A DNA stretch of 64,000 bases from Patiria pectinifera (taxonomy: Eukaryota; Echinodermata; Asteroidea; Valvatida; Asterinidae): NCBI GenBank assembly GCA_029964075.1, contig CM057149.1, positions 25,248,197 to 25,312,196 on the forward strand, in the 5' to 3' direction. Shown here one piece after another: positions 1 to 11,474 of this stretch. The notes below the pieces were generated by a model that searched no databases, was not told where the DNA came from, and saw nothing but the letters and a program-made list of their open reading frames with translations. How positions within the stretch are numbered: position 1 is the stretch's first letter; each line of letters begins with the position of its first letter. Both the position numbers and the translations under genes were made by a program.

Positions 1-113
1 TGTTTTTTAAGTTCTTGGAGTTCTGCACTCTCTGCCTGTAGACTTGAATGCAGGTCGGTGTCATCATCATCATACAACGACTGTAACCTGCGAGATTTTC
101 GCTTGGCAGGCAT
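1..113 (-). CDS. Start of a gag-like ORF of an LTR retrotransposon (partial)
   Basis: An ATG at 113-111 on the minus strand opens a frame that stays open for 37 codons and leaves the window. The N-terminus is basic (MPAKRKSRRLQ), followed by four Asp/Asp-rich residues and then a Glu/Leu/Gln-rich stretch that could form a coiled coil. It starts about 125 bases after the end of an LTR and a likely primer-binding site, which is where gag normally begins. I do not recognise the family from so few residues. A host gene start is possible but less likely, given the adjacent LTR. Confidence 0.45.
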   Translation of the reverse strand, partial: MPAKRKSRRLQSLYDDDDTDLHSSLQAESAELQELKK

Positions 114-258
114 GTTGGCTGCTGATATTGACAAGCAGAAAGTCAGAGTCTAAAGCTGGGAGATCCGTTCAGTGGAGGGGTACATGAAGTGACTTAATTA
201 AAAGTCATGGTATAGTGCGATGGTGTGTGTAAGTTCGTATCCCAGCGCTTGCCACCAG

Positions 259-1055
259 TGTAACGTCTCTCTGGGGTGAGAAACATTATCAAATAAAGAG
301 TCAGATATATCTTACACACACACACACTAGTACTTTATTCTGGATTATTTACATCTCAGGTCAATAGAGGGCGCACTATATATACGTGTACATGTCAGGA
401 ACTCTGTCGGGGTCAGAGCCCAGATCATCCATCTAATGCATCATAATGCGGGAGCTCTGTGTAGGTCAGAGGCTCAGCTCAAGAACCTACTGGGTGAGAG
501 CCCAGTACAACAATGACCAGAACTTCCATTTCTGCGCGCTTTATATAGACTTTGGGTGCGCGTCTTAGCCAATGGGAGCATTGGATTCTGGTAGTTATGA
601 ATAATGCATACGTGTACAAAGGCATGGGGAAAGTTCTCTATGGGAGATTTGTACACGATTGACTTAGACAATCTACTGGAAGAAAGTCCGAGAGCAGTGG
701 TTAGCGGGCGAAGTAGGATCACTCGTGGGTGCGTTACGGGGAACTGATCCTCAAGGAAAAGGGAAAGAGAATAACTTCTCGGTACATAGGCTTGTGTACA
801 AGACTTAGTCTCTAGACTAGGCAAGAATCTACACACTAATGCTATGGAGTAAAACTATGAGATGAAGGACGTAACCTGACCTCTAGCTACCGTAGGTCTC
901 GGCCAGTGGGTTAGCGGGACACACTCGCTGGGGTGTACGGGGTCACTAAGGGGTGAATACACGGGTAGGTTTTAGCGAGCCACATTCGCTAAATGCTCGG
1001 GGTCAATGTGGGTCGGATGCGAGGTAAGGTGTGTGAGGGGAATTCGCATTGACTC
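259..1055 (-). mobile_element. LTR of a minus-strand LTR retrotransposon, outer end unresolved
   Basis: Read on the minus strand, the order is a TATA box (TATATATAG, about 386-375), an AATAAA signal (about 338-333), then a terminus ending GTTACA at 259. Next comes a TGG-type primer-binding site (CTGGTGGCAAGCGC, 258-245) and the gag-like start at 113. That is U3-R-U5-PBS-gag order. In U3, three related segments (about 695-745, 905-950, 970-1005) carry a small AGCG...CGCT hairpin followed by a G-rich box such as CGGGGTCA, possibly enhancer repeats. I cannot place the U3 end: it may lie near 1055 or beyond the MITE at 1062. The TSD is outside what can be tested. Confidence 0.55.
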
Positions 1056-1061
1056 CGGGGA

Positions 1062-1660
1062 TGTCACGGTCTCACTTCTCCGGCGTGCTAGCTTCTCCGG
1101 GTCGATTTGGCGGATAACTGAGCACGTTACAGTGCACGTTACATGAGCACGATTCATGCTCATGTGTCCGCTGTGCTTACTTTTCCTCGGGCTGTTTTCT
1201 GAAGTCTACCAAGCCCATTAATAACACAGTGAGGGACACCCAAGAATGTGTTATGTAACACTTCCTGTGGGTCAAGTCATTCCATGGTCTTGCAAGCATT
1301 CTGATTTGTGTTCCCAGCGTCATGCATGTGTATGTTCATGGAGGAATAATTAAGAACGAACTTCTTTGTCCGTGTTCCTTGCTCGTTTGTGGTCCATTTT
1401 GTCCTTATTTTTGCAACCACGGCTTAAAATAAATGTGCATTTCAAATTCAAGTCTTTAATATTGGGAGTTATAATAGTGCGCGCCACGAAAATTCTATGT
1501 ATACAAATATCTTACGTACACAAGTACGTACAGCCCCGAAAAACTCGGCACACTAATACAGTGACGAAAATGTACACTACTGCGCAATTTTGTGCATGCG
1601 TGTTGAAGCGAAATTTCCGTTTTGGAGAAGCTAGCACGCCGGAGAAGTGAGACCGTGACA
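1062..1660. mobile_element. 599-bp MITE with 37-bp perfect TIRs and a 7-bp target duplication
   Basis: The arms 1062-1098 and 1624-1660 are perfect reverse complements (outer end TGTCACGGTCTCACTT). They are flanked by CCGGGGA at 1055-1061 and again at 1661-1667. No transposase is encoded, and the small ORF inside reads into the TIR. The 7-bp duplication and TG...CA ends do not fit one superfamily cleanly, so I leave it unassigned. It probably inserted into the LTR to its left. Confidence 0.75.
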
Positions 1661-1667
1661 CCGGGGA

Positions 1668-2728
1668 AAGGTGGAGGGAAAATGGCTAAGTCCTAAGTAC
1701 ATGTCCCATGGCGGTACATGTTCAATACATGTAGCAGTGAGTGCTACATGCATTGCGCGCTATACAATAGCGTACTGTACAATGTGCTGCACACTTCTAC
1801 GTGTGTCTAAGACTTCGCGGTAAGCTGCGCGCTGTGTGAGGGCCCACAGGATCGCTGCAAGCATTACGCTGTGCACGGAGTGGAATGGATTGGTTGGGAA
1901 AGAAGTAAACTACGCAATTTGCGGGAACGCAACAGTATCGTAACTGCTGCCAGCCAGTGTGCACAACGTCGTACAGTTTAATTGGCTGGCTCAGTCATTT
2001 TGAGGAAACATAAGTCAAAGAACGTCTAGTACCCGTGAACCTTGCTGGAAACCTTATGACCCGGCAACCTTATAACCCGGGTAAGCAACCTTATAACCCG
2101 GACGCGATACAACCTAAACATTCTTCTCACGCACACATAACTTTGTGTTCTTATCTAAGGTCTGCAAACTCAATTTGTGGCGGCCTACCAACGAGGTCTG
2201 CGGTATTCAGCAAGTTCATGGGATCCATTGCGCAGACACTGTCATGGAACTGCATTACTCGACTATGTAAAGAATGAACGAACGAGGAACTGCAGATTGT
2301 TCCTTTTCAAGTCTTTACTCCTACTATAACTATGCTGCTTGTCACACATTTTTTTTTCATCAACAAAAGTGAGATTTTAATGCACTTTTTATTTTTTTTC
2401 CTATTTTTTTTATAATAAAAACATTTTGATTTCACTCTGTGGAGGAATTATTCTTTACAGACGAAGCTTGTAGTGGATGTACCCAACAAAACAAGTCAAA
2501 ACAAGAAAACAACATAAGATATAGAATTTAGAAAAAAATGACAAAAGGTAAATATATAACAGTTAAACAAACTAGACGCGATAATAAACAACATATCATT
2601 AGCGTCTTAGCCAGATTAATAAAGAATCAGGTATTCTGAGCATTAACTAAGAATGGTTTTTGTTTGTATTTGAATGTATTACTTGAATGGCAATTACTTA
2701 TAGACGGTACGTAATTACGTACATATAA
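1668..2728. other. No gene seen
   Basis: I see no coding signal. There is a direct repeat of CAACCTTATAACCCGG near 2050-2100 and long T and A tracts at 2340-2420. Part of this may be the outer end of the LTR that begins at 259. Confidence 0.4.
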
Positions 2729-2741
2729 CAGCTAACACATT

Positions 2742-3340
2742 TACGTTGTGACAACGTTGCCAGAAGGTCAGGTTTTCGTTGCTGCAACGTGAGGAAAATG
2801 ACGTTGCGGCAACGTAAAAATGTCGACTCGCGTGCGCGTTGCTACAACGTTATCACGCAACGTTACAATGACGTTTCCACAACGTAAACGCAACATACAT
2901 CACAACTTTTTTTGGTCGTGATTGCACATGATTACCACCTTGACGCCACGTTATTTGCGACCAAATTGACACATAACAGCAACTTCTACGCACGTTTCTA
3001 CAACCATTTTGCGACATGATTACCACTTGATTAGCACGTTACTGCAACCTAATTTGGGACGTCACTGCAACTTACTGGAAACGTTGATGCAACTTATTGT
3101 ACACGTTAAAGCAACGTATTGGACACGTTTAAGCAACTTTATGGGCACGTTACTGCAACTTTATGGGGACGTTACTGCAACTTTATGAGGACATTGCTGC
3201 AACTTTGTGGGCACGTTATTGCAGCTAAATGGGACGTTTCTGCAACTTTAAAGCCACGTTGCTGCAACTTTGTGGACACGTTACTACAACTTAATGGACA
3301 TGTTGCTGCAACATGGTGGCCACCTTACTGCAACCTACTG
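2742..3340. repeat. Left arm: degenerate tandem ACGTTGC/GCAACT repeat
   Basis: From 2742 the arm carries ACGTTG...CAACGT palindromes. From about 2980 it becomes a 20-33-base repeat of the type ACGTTACTGCAACTTTATGG, copied at least ten times with drift. The 110-residue ORF over 3119-3451 is a by-product of this repeat and shows the same periodicity, so I do not call it a gene. Confidence 0.8.
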
Positions 3341-4456
3341 GGCATTTATGGAGAAATGTTTCTGAAAACGATAACAAAACAATTAAACATACATGTAATT
3401 CATGTTTCTCTAATTTTATTACAAAGAGTGTTCAGAAACAACAGCATGTAAAAACATTACTAAAATGCAATCACTAAAACGGTAAGTGCAATTAATACTC
3501 ACTGCAATTATTTGGACACATCAATATGCACATATTACTACAGTGTCCATTTCGTGAATGGTATAAATTTAAAGTCTTTTACTTGAATCCACATTACTGA
3601 ATTCACGCCTTGGTGACTGGGCTGAGCTCTAACGATCGGTTCATACTTCAAGTGAGAGAAAATTTTGAAATGTTGACATCGAAACCATTTGACTCCAAAT
3701 TTCCCAGAGTTAAATGTGGTTCACTCTTTTTCCCCCCAAATTTTTAGCGCTGGCGTTAATGATTGCCGTAACTTCACAAAGTGAATTGCCGTAACTTCAC
3801 AGAGTATGAACCGACCTTTTAACAAGACAATAACGTTGTTACTAAGCAATTAGAAGATAAAGGGTCTGGTCGCCAATAATATAGCCAGAGCCGGAATGCA
3901 AGGGTTATTATCGGCGACCTAGCCACTCAACGGTTTTATACATCACCTTTAAAGGGGCTCCATATCACAATGTTACCCGCACTAGAGAATACCTATTCAT
4001 GTATTGGATCAATTCATGAAAAATACACAGTGCTATACGTAACGTACATTCAAGCAAAGGTATGGTTTCAAATAGTATTTGAACATTAGTATTTTCCACT
4101 GTCCGTGATGAAAAATATAGTATAGGAAGGCGACTTTCACATCGAACAAATAAAATAGATCCGACAACTTTTAATCTACTGAATCACATGCTTTTTAAAT
4201 CTGTCCTCTATCTAGATCCTTCATTTTCTTTCTCTCCCATGGAACATCTTCAAAACAAAACTCAATTGTTTTTTTTTTTTTTGTAGCTATAGAGTCTATG
4301 AAAAAGAATAACACTTGAAAGGGATACTTGAATAGCGTTTGTTCGTGAAGATATATTTGTATGCAGGGAACTCGCAAAAAACCTGCATTTTAAAATATTG
4401 ACATTTCAACATGATTTTCTTTGAATACCTCCATGCAGATTGGATAATTGCCCAAT

Positions 4457-4578
4457 CTATGTTTTAGAGTAACATTCATTTAATGGAACCTTTAACAGAA
4501 CATTATCCAGATGTAGAGAAAAAGTGGATTCCTTGTTCAGCAAGGTTGTCAATATGGCACTTCTCCAAAGACACGAAT
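4457..4578 (-). CDS. Terminal exon of the unknown gene
   Basis: The acceptor is TTATTTTCTTGTCAG, then 2 bases completing a split codon, then 39 sense codons and a TAG at 4459-4457. The peptide includes CLWRSAILTTLLNKEST. The entry phase matches the donor of the exon at 5143-5225. Confidence 0.5.
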
Positions 4579-7358
4579 CTGACAAGAAAATAAGGAAAAC
4601 AAAAAACAATGTATCAATTATTTAAACATTATGAACTATTTAATGTTTGCTGCCTTAGGCTTAAAACACTCACTGCGTGTCACGCTGGCTCACCAGATGT
4701 GAAATTTAAAACTACATGTATATCCAGATAATGTCTGTCTTCTCAATACATGTACATGTACTTCAAGCAGAGCTGTGCCTGTGTTTCTACATGTACAATC
4801 TTTAACCCACGAGAGACAGGGATAAAATAAATGAGCCTCTTGTTTCAAGTTGACCCTGAAGTCAAGGATATTTCTCAAATTTAAAGGGTAACCAAAACCC
4901 TGATTGAGAGTTAAAGCGCCAGCCTGTTTTACGCATTTTTATGTAATCTAAACAACTTCATGTTCAAATGTATGTACGTAACGATCAAAATGTTGGTTCT
5001 TCCGCAAGTTTATGGTCTTGGTAGTCGGCATTGCATTAGGTCTATGGTGCTCGTTTCAGAAGTGTATTTAAGGTGTCTGTCGCTGATACCTTTTGACCAA
5101 TCAATTTAGTGACTGCGATGGTTAGTTTCTTAATACACGTACCTTGAATCTTGGCCCTTCTGGATAACCAAGCACAATCGGCTGCCATTTCTAAAAGTTC
5201 ATGCGAAGTCATGTCATGCAGGTACCTGAATATATTATAAATACAGAAAATATTTGATTACCAAAGAGCTCAAGCTTTTTTTAAGTAATTTAAATTTCAC
5301 ACGAAACAATTGCATTAAATGTTAAGAAGAACCGTCCAGTAGCAGTTTTGATATGCGCATAATTATTTTATGCGAATACACACTGGGTACACAGTATTTA
5401 TACGTCGGTGAAGGGCAAAACCTAATTTGATTCATAATTATTTTGATTAAAGATCCGTTGCCTACGCTACTTTCGAGTTTCACCCCGAAAGTTTATTTCC
5501 TTTTTTTCAACTGCTATTTTCCTGCGAAATACAAGTTATTCATTTTTAAAAGACATCTAACGATAAAAATTATAAAGTTCATTGCATTTTTTCACAACAT
5601 TGAAGTTAATACCTGCTAGAAAATTAATCAGCTCTCGCCAGGGAGGTTCACGCAAAATGTGTGGGTTTTTTGGGGTTATTTTTAGAGAGCATTGTGCACG
5701 CATCTTTTCTGGCGCATGACTCGACAAGAATGACTTTGTTAAGGCGGACGTGGTAGTATGAACATTTTGAGTTGGAAGGATTTGGATATGCATGCATTGG
5801 GTTCACGGTCTTGAATTTTATAGTATAGATAAATTTCATGAATACATAAATTTAAGTAATATAGGTGTCTGGTGAACGTCAGGTAATCACTTAACAAATT
5901 TCGACCAAGGTGTATTTTCAACACATTTTAAAAGTTAATTTCACCATCTTACAGAGATACATGTATAGAGGTCAGTGTATGTTGAATTACTTACAGCAAC
6001 AACCTTGAAGAGATGTATGGGGTGGTTTTCAAAATAATTAGAAACTTCCTCCCTCGAAGACTGCTGAAGTTAAAAGTTTAAACATGCCACATCCTGCAGC
6101 CAGTGTACTCACGTATAGCATACCTGTGTACTGCCTACCTGGAGAAAGAAACGATGTTTTTAAGGTTGAGAAATATATAAAACTAATCGAGTTTGAACAC
6201 AGTGTAAATATGATGTCCCCGTGCTCTTCAACCCACATAATGTCTTATTTTCACGAAAAAACTAGTCTACAAATGACCCTTTTTAGAAAAGGCTTTTATA
6301 GTTCGCGTATTTTTCATTGATTTTGTTACAGTGCTGACCTGGCCCTGAACCCTACTCCACACACTTTGGTCAAACTCCCATAAATCACGCCAAACCCTGG
6401 GAGCTATACGGCCCGAAAGCCCGGATTGAATACACTTGTTATGTACAAGCCAACGAAAGCCAGATGACGGTTTATACGTGTACGGTCCTGGAACGTGAAC
6501 TTTAGGCCTGACCCTTGAGACTGAAATGCTAATGCGCGTTGCTATTACAGCCGTACACTGTGTCTTTGGGCGGGAATTTTATAACGGACTGTTTATGCTC
6601 AAATTTGCGCTAGTTTTAGTTGAGAGAAAATCAACTCAGATCTATAAATTAAGAGATACCCCAGGTAACAATTTCACGGTTGTTGGCTCGGGTATCATGG
6701 GTATCTCAAAACAATATTGTTACATTTTGATTAATTCATCAATTTGAAAAAAATACAAACATAGGCATATACTATAGTACACAAAATAAAGGTCTTCTCG
6801 ATATAATGTATACACTTTTGCCATTTTTGCCATTTGCTAAAACAATATCTGTTTTATGTAAAATTATAACTATCGAACAAATAACTTTCCAACCTAAAAT
6901 GTTGTTAAAAAGGTCTAACATGTCGCACATGAATTCGAGTAAATCTGATCCACATGTATAATATTTCCTTGGAATAATACCAAGATTTTATTATCAAATT
7001 GAAAACCAGATGACTTGAACGTTTCTTTCCGTGTATGATCCTCCAAAACTGTTCGCATTGACGAGCCTCCAATCTCAATTGAGGCACATATTTTCACTCT
7101 TAATTAATCTACATTTATTCTGATCGAGTCTGAAGAACATTTTCAACATTTATTAAAACTTGAAAACAAAGATGATAGGCATAGGATAATCTTCATTTTT
7201 TACAGCGACTTTGTTCGAAAAGTTGTTTTACTTTAATTTGATCCTTTCATCAGATTTTTAGACAATGTGTTCGACACAAGAATGAAGTCAAGATACAGAA
7301 AATTTCATTCCTACCTTCTAAGAAATGCTGTAGTGAAAATAACTTGCTTGGCGACCAT
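4457..7358 (-). CDS. Spliced minus-strand gene of unknown function inside the 5.9-kb element
   Basis: Candidate exons in gene order: 7358-7315 (ATG, MVAKQVIFTTAFLR, donor GTAGGA), 6063-5995 (donor GTAAGT), 5225-5143 (acceptor after ATTCAG, donor GTACGT) and 4578-4457 (acceptor after TTGTCAG, ending in TAG). The last two join in phase 1 and give a continuous 67-residue C-terminus that begins YLHDMTSHELLEMAADCAW. The exon at 6063-5995 is open in two frames. The frame that fits the phases of its neighbours looks less protein-like than the other, so an exon may be missing. An open stretch at 7097-6915 may also be coding. I do not recognise a domain. Its place between the TIRs suggests a gene of the element, but a captured host gene is equally possible. 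Confidence 0.4.
5143..5225 (-). CDS. Penultimate exon of the unknown gene
   Basis: An 83-base exon between ATATATTCAG and GTACGTGT. One frame is open over 27 codons (YLHDMTSHELLEMAADCAW, then LSRRAKIQ), and it exits in phase 1 into the terminal exon. The splice signals at both ends and the amino-acid make-up support it. Confidence 0.55.
5381..5432 (+). repeat. Fragment of the local tRNA-derived SINE tail
   Basis: This segment (CACAGTATTTATACGTCGG, then TGAAGGGCAAAACCTAATTT) matches the tail of the SINE copies at 51.0 and 60.1-60.7 kb. No tRNA-like head is present here, so it is truncated. Confidence 0.6.
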
Positions 7359-7849
7359 ACTTCACATCAACTGGACGGCGAGTCGGCGACCGTTATAGTG
7401 AGCTGCTGCTGCTCTATTGCTGACTCGACTGAGCAGAGCAATTCAAATGAGCTATCACGCGGTCTGGACGTGGAATTTCTGCTGATGCGCATGCGCCATG
7501 GTAATATTTTCTTTGAGAACGGGAATCATATTTCTAGTTACGTTGGTGTGTGCAATAAAGTACATGTATACATTGAGAACATGTTTTCAACAATGAATAT
7601 GAGCGGGAAACAGTCGCGCTTTGACCACGATCTCATCCATCTTATACCATTAGAAAAATATCTGCAAACATTATATTCCTACTACGACAAAACAAACATG
7701 ATGTTCGAAATTTCATGAGTTACATCATGCAAGGCGGCACCCAAATGTTAATTATTATCAAATAAAACATCATTAATTAAAACATATTATGTTCACTTCA
7801 CATTCAGTAAATCGTAATCACAATGTTTTTGTCAATACCACAACAGCAT

Positions 7850-8620
7850 GGATCGTAACGCACAGCATAATTGCAACTTAAATTCAGTGTCAATTACACC
7901 TTATAAAACGTTACAGCAACGTGAGCTCTCAACATAACAGCCACGCTGTGAAAATACCAAATTGCAATGTCACGACAACATGATATTTACAACTTAACAA
8001 CAACATTATGATGAGACTTTTATGCAACGTCATCATAACGTCATGAACACAGCAACGTGGTGTAAATTGTTATCTACAACGTCATGACAACGTGAGAATA
8101 ACAACATACCAACAACGTTGTGAAAGTACCCACGTACAATGTTACAACAACGTCATGGTTTTTACATCACCGCAACGTTTTGAAATACTAAACTACAACG
8201 TCGTGACAATGTGATTTTCACAACTGGAAAAAACGTTATAAAATAACGTAGATGGAACGTTAACTCAACGTCATGATTATACCCTCACAGCAACGTTGTA
8301 AACATTCTAAATTACAACGTTCTGACAACGTAACATTGACAACTTAAAAACAACGTCATGAAAACACCTACATTTAACGTAACCACAACGTCATATTTAT
8401 TACTTTATTACAACGATTGTGAAACGACCACCATACAACGTCAATACAATGTCATATGATGACTTTCGTACAACGTTGTACAAATTACCAATATACAACC
8501 TTTTTACAACCAACAATTATAGAGTCAAACGTTGTGTCAACGTTGCTTGAATGTCATCGTGACACGTTACCAAATGACAACATTTTCACAACTTTGCACA
8601 ACGTTGTGGCAACGTGATGT
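7850..8620. repeat. Right arm: degenerate ACGTTG/CAACGT repeat
   Basis: ACAACGTCATGACAACGTGA-type units recur about every 25-50 bases in inverted orientation relative to the left arm. The arm ends in the terminal inverted repeat at 8628. The two arms match by motif more than by position, as expected if they evolve by unit gain and loss. Confidence 0.75.
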
Positions 8621-8628
8621 GTTAGCTG

Positions 8629-9834
8629 GATATGAAAGATAGTTCCAGTTGTTTGGTCGAGAGAAAGAAATGGTTGTTCTGACTTGAGGTATGTAATTTG
8701 GATGAGGACCTAGTATTATAACCACGTATCATAGACCCTTGCTGTGCAAGGACTACATGTTGTTGAGGAAAATTCAATGCACATTTTGAGTTCATTGGGT
8801 TAATACCTAAACAACAGGAATGGAAATATTTTTTTTAAATAAAAATGGAATGTGTGTATTTTATTGTTAAATACTCAAAAAAGGCATACGTTTGTCAAGG
8901 TTGCCCTGTAGTTAATTTAAATATTATTTTTCCCACGTATAATCACTATACATTTGTAATCAGGGCGTGACTGTAGGGGACCATGCGATTTACAGAATGA
9001 ATGCCGAATAACAGAAAGCGAATGTTAACGCCTGACATTATTAACTGCAACAATACCCTTTTAATTGGGTGCCAACATTAATCAATAGTGTATTTGCATG
9101 TGCAGTGATGGTAAGGAAAGGTCCTATTAGTGTGGCCACCGCCCTGGACATAACAACATGGGCATACAACATGTAGTCCATAACTGTACAGTTACTTCAA
9201 GACTCAAGTTGAATGTAATTTCAACAACAATCAGGGCGGTGTGCCTCACTTGGGAAATGCAACTTTATTTAACAATGGACTTAATGTAATTTGTGAATAA
9301 TGTCAAAATTAGATGCAATAAATGCATATGTAAATGTACAAAACTGGGTCATGTACAACTTATTTCTTCACGTATTTCTTTCAGTTACATAAATTCTGGT
9401 GTATAGCAGTCCAATCCTAAGAATACAATTAAATTAACTCTTAAAGGTGGCTGATCACCCAGACTTTAGAACAAAACAATGCATATCTCAAACAAATTTG
9501 GAATTCAAAAAATCTTGCATTGAACCTGACGCCACTTTTTTTCTTCGTGTATCATCTCAATAAAGGTCAGTCATTACGAATTTCTCCCATTTAAACGAAT
9601 CCGAGTTAGACCTTTCTAACTCGGAAAGAAAACATCCATTCCTAAGTGACAGCTCCCCCCAATGGACATAAATTTAATACCCCTTGTGGCGGTCAGCCCA
9701 AGAATATATGGCCTATTGACCTCTACAGGTACACCATATACCCACGTGGGTAACGAGTAATTGACTGATTTGTTTCATCCACTGATGGTAGTGGTCACTA
9801 CTGCAAACCACCAGCTTTTATGTGTAGGATTATA
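8629..9834. other. No gene seen; one perfect hairpin
   Basis: CCGAGTTAG (9601-9609) and CTAACTCGG (9616-9624) form a perfect 9-bp stem with a 6-base loop. The 24 bases at about 9573-9596 recur inverted near 15307-15330. No coding signal was found. Confidence 0.4.
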
Positions 9835-11474
9835 AAAATTGACTAGAAAAACCAAGTTGAAGACAAAACGGGCAGGAAAATTCTCTATTGGAAGTCCGGT
9901 TCAGGCGATTGATGAGTTAGAAAGATGGTGTGCTGTAAAAAGGTACATAGTCAGAGATGATTATGTTAGGGGTCATCTAGTGAGTTTTACGGGATATATC
10001 CTGGAGATGATATCTTGGTGGATGAGGATTCGATTAGACATCCAATACTTCACTATGAAGAGCAACAGAGACGTAAGTAACATGTTGAACAATAACATCC
10101 CATACATCAATTAGTTGTAGGCATATCAATAAACTGTAAATAAGTGGATATTTCACCGCTTCTCATATACTCAATCAACTTGATTGGAAAATAAATATCT
10201 AATCAACAAAAGGATACTTAAAATTTATGAATACCAACAATTAACATCTGACGCAGAGTTCACGATGAACGATCTTATATGTACCGTACCAAAAGAAAAA
10301 CCCCAATTTGATAGGATCAGTAAAATGGCATAATTTTATTTACTTACTAGTAGGCCTAAGCAACATTTTGCCTAATGGATAAATATTTCCTGTGAAATTT
10401 ATTGTGATACAGAATTCTTACATGTATTTTCTTTATCAGAACAACATAAAGGCTATGACACCCCAATATAAAACCTAATAGAAAAATATTGGAAGGTTGT
10501 CCCGTATTGGTCAATTATGATCATGCATGTACATGAATATTACAAACTGCCATTTTGAAGCAAGGTTAACAATAATATGACATTTTATGTTTGCATCTAG
10601 ACTTTTCTGGCAGAACAAGGTTAACCAAACATCTCAGTGCATGAATACATGTACACCAATATTCCCCAATAAATACCCAAAAAAAACATACACCCCTACG
10701 TTTGGAATTTTGCTTTTGGTGAACATATAGCTTTACGTTTGAATATTTTGCTTTTGGGTGAATGTTATCCTGATGTCAATTATCATCATTACAGAAAGCT
10801 GCAGGCAAGCCTCCACCAAAAGAAGACAGTGTAAGACTAAGAGGAAACACTTGCAGTTTTTGAGAGAGTGCCAGAAAGGCGATCTGGTTGAAACAGTTGA
10901 TGGCAGGATGATTGGAGGAATGGCAATATTCAAACAGTGGATCCCTTCAAAAGGCTTATTTTCCTGCAAGACGGAGCTGCAGTAAGCCTTGATCTTGATA
11001 ACATTTCATTGCCAGGTAATGATTACTCAGACCAATTTTTGTAATGAATCAAGAGACAGTAAACTAATGGCAAGTTGACTCTGTAACGGTAATGATTAAT
11101 TGAATGATTGTACATGGTATACAGTTTTTTTAAGGCAACACTAAGGGACAGTCAGCAAAAATGTACCATGTCCTTGTCAATGAGCAAGCAAAAATCAATT
11201 CCAAGAAATTTCCAGATATTGTAAGATATTCGGTTGCAGAAAAAAAAAATCCTTGATGCATTATTGAAAGCAAACGATTACATACCGGATCTAACAAACT
11301 ACTCAGGAAAAATTAATCAGCAACCAACACTTCGTGACAAATATTTCTGTAAGAAAACACGTATATGATAAGTCTCATTAAAAAATAAAAAAAAAGTACA
11401 TGTAAATCAAAACAGTCTAAGACTGTTTTAAATTTGCGTAAAATAAAATACTTTTTTCAACATTAAAATTGTAA

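Larger units (their letters stand above)
2729..8628. mobile_element. 5.9-kb DNA element with long inverted arms of iterated ACGTTG/CAACGT
   Basis: The outer ends are CAGCTAACACAT at 2729 and ATGTGTTAGCTG at 8628, in inverted orientation. Both continue into arms of 600-800 bp full of ACGTTG and CAACGT words: 2742-3340 on the left, about 7850-8620 on the right. The middle 4.5 kb holds a spliced minus-strand coding unit (4457-7358) and a fragment of a local SINE (5381-5432). The flanks (ATATAA left, ATATGAA right) do not form a clean target duplication. It looks like a large foldback-type or autonomous cut-and-paste element, but no known transposase motif is seen. Confidence 0.65.

Noticed and set aside
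3119..3451. 110-residue open frame with Cys- and Leu-containing periodic sequence
   Set aside because: It follows the 20-33-base DNA repeat of the left arm exactly; periodicity comes from the repeat and there is no splice or start context.
7344..7718. 124-residue open frame on the plus strand
   Set aside because: It lies opposite the likely first exon of the minus-strand unit, has no recognisable domain and no splice partner; kept out for lack of support.
2729..8628. A CRISPR-like array, because of regular ACGTTG repeats
   Set aside because: Repeats are degenerate, spacing is variable, there are no unique spacers of constant length and the genome is animal.
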